A program made the translations under genes and the position numbers. The notes under the pieces were generated by a model. The model had not been told where the DNA came from and made no database searches. It was given only the letters and a program-made list of their open reading frames with translations. Source: HGM04593 sp045588345 (GTDB lineage Bacteria; Bacteroidota; Bacteroidia; Bacteroidales; Bacteroidaceae). Taken from it: DNA of 33,962 bases. Each line of letters starts with the position of its first letter. The stretch's first letter is position 1. Shown piece by piece: positions 31,401-33,962 of the stretch. The stretch lies in contig JAZNDZ010000121.1 in NCBI GenBank assembly GCA_045588345.1, positions 1-33,962 of the forward strand, read 5' to 3'.

Positions 31401-31715
31401 GACTTCGTCAAGTGCAACACCGTCCTCAACAAGGACAACCTTCATAGGTTTTCCTTTGAGAATATGCACTTCCTGTGTTGTCATACCTACGTATGAAACG
31501 CGGAGTGTAGTTGCGCTGCTTGGTACATTTTCAATTGTAAAATTACCCTCAATGTCTGTGTTGGCACCCAAGCTGGTACCAATTACATACACAGAGGCTC
31601 CAATAACAGCTTCGCCTTCTGTGTCCGTAACCCTACCGGTCACCTTGGCGCTTTGCGCTGCTATTGTACCAATACCTAAACAGATAAAGGTCAATAGAAA
31701 TAGCACTCTTTTCAT
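28452..31715 (-). CDS. susC: SusC/RagA family TonB-linked outer-membrane transporter
   Basis: The 1087-residue protein begins MKRVLFLLTFICLGIGTIAA (signal). It has a carboxypeptidase-D-regulatory-like domain at about 22-98 (VTGRVTDTEGEAVIGASVYV), a TonB-box-like segment LDEVMVVAYG, the plug (VSNVTNALSGTIAGVQ, SVRIRGIGSL, NTPLYVVDGIPFDGD, LYGARGANGVIMVTTKKGK) and a long beta-barrel ending in phenylalanine (ISGGIKVTF). It imports a SusD-bound ligand with TonB energy. It is the first gene of the operon, with a -7-like box 86 nt upstream. No glycoside hydrolase, lyase, peptidase or sensor lies nearby in the window, so the ligand class is open. Confidence 0.95.
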   Translation of the reverse strand: MKRVLFLLTFICLGIGTIAAQSAKVTGRVTDTEGEAVIGASVYVIGTSLGANTDIEGNFTIENVPSSATTLRVSYVGMTTQEVHILKGKPMKVVLVEDGVALDEVMVVAYGTAKKSAFTGSASVVKSETIEKRQVSNVTNALSGTIAGVQTQSSNGQPGESSSVRIRGIGSLYASNTPLYVVDGIPFDGDISSINTADIENMSVLKDAAAAALYGARGANGVIMVTTKKGKNGAANVSLDARWGINERQIGKYDVLGSTNKYMETLYQAYRNAALYNLNHDAARAHAYANNNLFPALGYQIYTLNGAEGLIAPNGLVDPRATLGYSDGTYFFTPDNWTDGTIDNQMRQEYNLSVSGGTDKINYFFSAGYLEDGGVIENSGFDRLTTRLSVDYQAKKWLKVGANVSYTNSESRYPGEQTTTNSSGNAFLLANMIAPVYPMYVRDANGTIMVDAQTGRNIYDYGNGQTGNTRNWMSMSNPMSDLLYNTEEYLMDIFNGKWYAELTPFKGFKLTASLGTYIDNTRYHSIGNNKYGQSASYGGTVTQDYTRTQAINQQYLANYEFSLGKNNFELLAGYEAYDLRGENSWATGQNYYKDGDWTVNNTIDQKRGGGSAYEYSTRGIFGRINWNWDEKYYVSGSYRRDASSRFHPDNRWGDFFSASAAWVISKEDFMKEANWIDILKLKASFGQQGNDNIGNYYAYLDQYTVTGADGSFSDGLLAYKGNKEITWEKSNSFNIGADFSIFKGKLEGTVEYFSRKTSDMLYNKPVANSNGYGSIPMNIGSMSNTGLEIELNANIIERRNFKWSVFANATFVKNEINELHPELKGKYISGSSILREGDSMYQLYLVNYKGVDPNTGLALYEAKYTADEWFKKTMSAEDYKAFTAEENKEAYDAAVAKYDKNPESYVTSDWNIAYDTGREATGDLMPDVYGGFGTSIEFYGFDFGIQFSYQLGGKIWDYTYQDLMHSGTIADVGSNWHKDIAKAWTPENPNTDVPRLNTQDKFANSSSDRWLISSNYLSINNITLGYTLPKRLTRSLGLNSVRIYGAADNVALFCARKGMDPRQSYTMSTTATYGALRTISGGIKVTF

Positions 31716-31801
31716 AATAATGAAATTTAAGTTAATAATAATTAAGTATTTAGGTTGTATTTATCTCCTTTTTCCGTATATGATACGGGAAAGTAATGGC
31801 G

Positions 31802-31809
31802 CGAAGATA
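31802..31809 (-). promoter_or_regulatory. Predicted -7 box for the sus operon
   Basis: Minus strand TATCTTCG, preceded by TTG as before kdsD. The 86-nt leader between it and the susC start contains a small hairpin around CCGTAT/ATACGG. Confidence 0.45.
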
Positions 31810-32172
31810 CAACATTTGATATAAAAATTAAAATAAGTTAAGCACTTTTTTTCAACAGATATGTGTTTTTTTTATCAAAACGGTGTTTTTTACTCTCTTT
31901 TTGACTATTTCGCAATAACGGCGTTTCTGTTTTTTTGCAATACAATTGTTAATTAAGCGGCGGAATTTCTTCTCATTTTTTTACTTTTTGTGAAAAAAGG
32001 CACTTTAAATCAACTTTGATAGGCTTTTTTGCTGGTTTTGACAAAATGTCAGCGCTTTTTCTGTTTTGCCTATAAATCGGATAGTGGCGCTTCTTTTCTC
32101 AGTGTTAATTTAATTAACAAAAGGATTTCTATGTCATGCGCGCGCGTACAATTATATAATAAGTAGGTAAAC
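31810..32172. other. AT-rich gap without a gene
   Basis: This stretch contains many T runs and a short CGCGCGCG run near 32138, but no open frame, RNA gene or repeat that I can support. It separates the susC promoter from the terminator of the nucleotidyltransferase gene. Confidence 0.5.
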
Positions 32173-32208
32173 AAAAAAAATCGTGCACTCGGTGCACGAT
32201 TTTTTTTT
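32173..32208 (-). terminator. Bidirectional intrinsic terminator
   Basis: TCGTGCAC (32181-32188) pairs with GTGCACGA (32192-32199) around a 3-nt loop, flanked by eight A and nine T. This is a textbook intrinsic terminator in both directions; it lies 17 bp past the stop of the nucleotidyltransferase gene. Confidence 0.93.
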
Positions 32209-32225
32209 GTTTGGGCTGTTTTCTA

Positions 32226-33131
32226 TCAGAACAGCTTTGCGGGATATTCGCCTGCGTCAACAAGTGACTGAATCTTTTCTACTGTTGCAGGGCGGTCGGC
32301 TGCATAGGTGACACCGAACCACTTTGCTGTTGTGTCAAGAACTTCGCATGTAGCCCTGTCTGTTGTTGTGAGGTTGTTCACTACTAATGGAATGAAATAT
32401 TCCGCCTTTGGCTTTGAGATGTTCTCCTTGAGGAAATCGATGAACTGCTCTTCGGAGTGTTTGAAATAGTCGGGAGTGAAGCCCCAGAAGTTCATTGAAA
32501 CCGGAGTTTCCTCACCAACGGGCTGCCATGCACCCTCTTCGTCCTTGTAGCAGATTGGGCCGTCAACGCGCATAATCTCTGTGCGCTCGACAACACCTGT
32601 AAGCATGTTCTGCTCGTTCTTCTCGCAAATACCGCGTGCTACACTGCCGTTCTCGCTGAGTGTATTGCAGATGCGGAAACCGACCATTGAGTATTTGCCC
32701 TCGCTGCCTTCGGGGAGCTCGCTGAGCCACTTGCCCATTACGGCAAATGCGTCGCGACCGTAGAAGTCATCGGCGTTGATAACTGCAAATGGTTCTTTAA
32801 TGGCATCCTTGCCCATAAGCACTGCATGGTTTGTGCCCCATGGCTTGGTGCGCTCCTCGGGTACTGTAAAGCCCTCGGGAAGGTTGTCGATAGCCTGGAA
32901 TACCAACTCTGTCGGGATGTGACCCTCGTACTTGCTCAATACCTTGTCGCGGAAATCCTGCTCAAAGTCCTTGCGGATAACGAATACCAGCTTGCCGAAG
33001 CCACCGCGGATTGCATCATAGATAGAATAGTCCATGATTGTCTCGCCATTCGGGCCCAGACCATCCAACTGTTTCAAACCGCCATAACGGCTGCCCATAC
33101 CTGCAGCCAATACAAAAAGTGTAGGTTTCAT
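32226..33131 (-). CDS. Sugar-phosphate nucleotidyltransferase (NTP_transferase family)
   Basis: The 301-residue protein begins with the pyrophosphorylase signature LFVLAAGMGSRYGGLKQLDG at about residues 5-24, where the GMGSR loop binds the nucleotide. NADDFYG near residue 120 carries the metal-binding aspartates. TKPWGTNHAVLMGKDAI and VSMNFWGFTPDYF complete the fold. It activates a sugar-1-phosphate with an NTP, but the sugar and nucleotide cannot be read from sequence. It is transcribed alone from a good -7 box and ends at a strong terminator. It lies divergently next to the sialate lyase gene. Confidence 0.85.
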   Translation of the reverse strand: MKPTLFVLAAGMGSRYGGLKQLDGLGPNGETIMDYSIYDAIRGGFGKLVFVIRKDFEQDFRDKVLSKYEGHIPTELVFQAIDNLPEGFTVPEERTKPWGTNHAVLMGKDAIKEPFAVINADDFYGRDAFAVMGKWLSELPEGSEGKYSMVGFRICNTLSENGSVARGICEKNEQNMLTGVVERTEIMRVDGPICYKDEEGAWQPVGEETPVSMNFWGFTPDYFKHSEEQFIDFLKENISKPKAEYFIPLVVNNLTTTDRATCEVLDTTAKWFGVTYAADRPATVEKIQSLVDAGEYPAKLF

Positions 33132-33200
33132 TTTAATTTGTTTTATAAAGGTTAATTATAGTGTTTTCACGTAAATCAGCACTCTTGACCGCACCATTTT

Positions 33201-33234
33201 CAAAGATAATGTTTATTTATCAAATAAAAGCAAA
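33201..33234 (-). promoter_or_regulatory. Predicted promoter of the nucleotidyltransferase gene
   Basis: Minus strand TATCTTTG (33208-33201) matches TAnnTTTG exactly, with TTTG (33234-33231) 22 nt upstream as a -33 element. This is the best promoter match in the window. Confidence 0.65.
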
Positions 33235-33280
33235 AAAATGTATTTTTTTTATTGAGTAAGGGAGGGCACCGTTTCATAAG

Positions 33281-33361
33281 GTCTTTTGGGGCCTTAAAGT
33301 CTTTAGGGGCTTTAGGGAACGCGCGCCCCTAATGACCTTAATGCCCCTGTAGACCCCGAAG
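33281..33361. repeat. Imperfect inverted repeat around TTAGGGGC/GCCCCTAA
   Basis: TTAGGGGC at 33303-33310 pairs with GCCCCTAA at 33325-33332. Flanking AAGGTC/GACCTTA and GGGGC/GCCCC arms extend the symmetry. It is an intergenic palindromic repeat between the divergent genes. Confidence 0.55.
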
Positions 33362-33510
33362 CCATTAACGCGCCTCCTTGAATAATCTCATTCCACATTA
33401 AACGTTAACAAAATTCCCTCCTCTCTTGCGCTTTCGGATTATTTTTCTTTTTTTTGTAAATTGTATAATAACAACACAAGTTTAATATAAACTTAACCAA
33501 ATAGCAAATA

Positions 33511-33545
33511 TGTCATCCCGACAGAGCGTAGCGACGAGGGATCTC
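33511..33545. repeat. Short dispersed repeat, TGTCATCCCGACAGAG form
   Basis: Reads TGTCATCCCGACAGAGCGTA, then GCGACGAGGGATCTC. It is the reverse complement of 9209-9244 with few changes. A diverged inverted partner, AGAGATCTCTC...CTCGCTGCGCTCATCG, lies at 33575-33617. Confidence 0.7.
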
Positions 33546-33574
33546 AAAAAAAACATTGCAATTAAGAGATCTCT

Positions 33575-33617
33575 CACATACGTTAGCTCGCTGCGCTCAT
33601 CGAAAACCTCTTTTGAT
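33575..33617. repeat. Diverged inverted partner of the 33511 repeat
   Basis: AGAGATCTCTCACATACG, then CTCGCTGCGCTCATCG. With 33511-33545 it could form a long imperfect hairpin upstream of the sialate lyase gene. Confidence 0.5.
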
Positions 33618-33734
33618 TTTTTCATTAAGGTTTGGTCGAGATAACAAGCATACTAATAAAATGTTATACCGGACTCATATTATAATTAAAAACAAAACAT
33701 ATTACAAATAACTTATAACTAACTAATATTTATT

Positions 33735-33962
33735 ATGGAAAAGATTATCGGACTTATCGACGCTCCGTTTACCCCTTTCTAGGAGAACGGCGAGGTAAAC
33801 TATGAACCAATCCCTGCATATGCACAGATGCTTGCAAAGAATGGTATGAAAGGTGTATTCAACAACGGTTCATCGGGCGAGGGCTATATGCTCACCGAGG
33901 AGGAGCGCATCAAACTTACCGAGGCTTGGGTGGCTGCGGCTCCCGAGGGTTTCAAGATTATT
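33735..33962 (+). pseudogene. nanA: N-acetylneuraminate lyase, 5' part, with in-frame TAG at codon 16
   Basis: From the ATG at 33735 the frame reads MEKIIGLIDAPFTPF, then TAG at 33780-33782, then ENGEVNYEPIPAYAQMLAKN, GMKGVFNNGSSGEGYMLTEE and on to the window end without another stop. This is the N-terminus of a bacterial sialic acid aldolase (TIM barrel; Neu5Ac to ManNAc and pyruvate). The GSSGE motif is the substrate carboxylate-binding loop. The family normally has His or Gln at the TAG position, and CAG to TAG is a single change. Restart at a later ATG would lose the first barrel strand. TAG ends other genes here (aspD, GIY-YIG), so general recoding is unlikely. Nonsense mutation, strain variation or sequencing error remain open. 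The gene continues beyond the window. Confidence 0.75.

Noticed and set aside
33735..33962. Genome-wide TAG recoding
   Set aside because: TAG ends the GIY-YIG gene, the 191-residue gene and aspD at sensible positions, so it works as a stop here.

Overview
The window looks like a chromosomal segment of a gut-type Bacteroidales bacterium. The evidence is a SusC/SusD pair plus a third surface lipoprotein, a BspA-like leucine-rich repeat protein, C-termini resembling type IX secretion sorting tails, -7 boxes of the Bacteroidetes form TAnnTTTG, an aspartate decarboxylase/antiporter pair, and many short dispersed intergenic repeats. I cannot place the genus. No tRNA, rRNA, CRISPR array, integrase or intact insertion sequence was seen.

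Layout. (1) 1-8452, minus strand: a defence-like island. Reading 5' to 3' the compact operon is an MmeI-type DNA adenine methyltransferase, an AbiJ_NTD4-type abortive-infection protein, a membrane/coiled-coil protein, a 52-residue protein, a DExH helicase and a GIY-YIG protein. An unrecognised 191-residue protein and broken gene ends follow. (2) 8453-11054: an intergenic repeat zone enclosing a DUF3791-DUF3990-DUF3791 cassette (predicted ADP-ribosyltransferase with two small partners), bracketed by 98-bp direct repeats. (3) 11055-14549, plus strand: aspT and the aspartate 4-decarboxylase gene, a proton-motive Asp/Ala exchange pathway. (4) 14659-21108, minus strand: a surface-protein operon of a BspA-like LRR protein, a beta-repeat/cohesin-like/dockerin protein, a cohesin-like protein and a 50-residue peptide, preceded by a highly structured leader. 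(5) 22185-25400, minus strand: a glycan operon of arabinose-5-phosphate isomerase, CMP-sugar synthetase, LicD protein and SIMPL protein. (6) 25757-31715, minus strand: susC, susD and a third lipoprotein, with no adjacent degradative enzyme. (7) 32226-33131, minus strand: a sugar nucleotidyltransferase. (8) 33735-end, plus strand: the start of an N-acetylneuraminate lyase gene with an in-frame TAG at codon 16.

How the genes work together. The methyltransferase, helicase and GIY-YIG protein make a plausible restriction-like system in which modification sits in one protein and translocation and cleavage in others; the AbiJ-type and membrane genes inside the same operon may add an abortive branch (inference). 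The aspT/aspD genes exchange aspartate for alanine. The glycan operon, nucleotidyltransferase and sialate lyase suggest surface sugar synthesis and acid-sugar turnover. The items most worth a second look are the defence operon with its HEPN-like scar, the repeat-flanked DUF3990 cassette, the possible two-state RNA leader before the BspA-like gene, and the TAG in the lyase gene.
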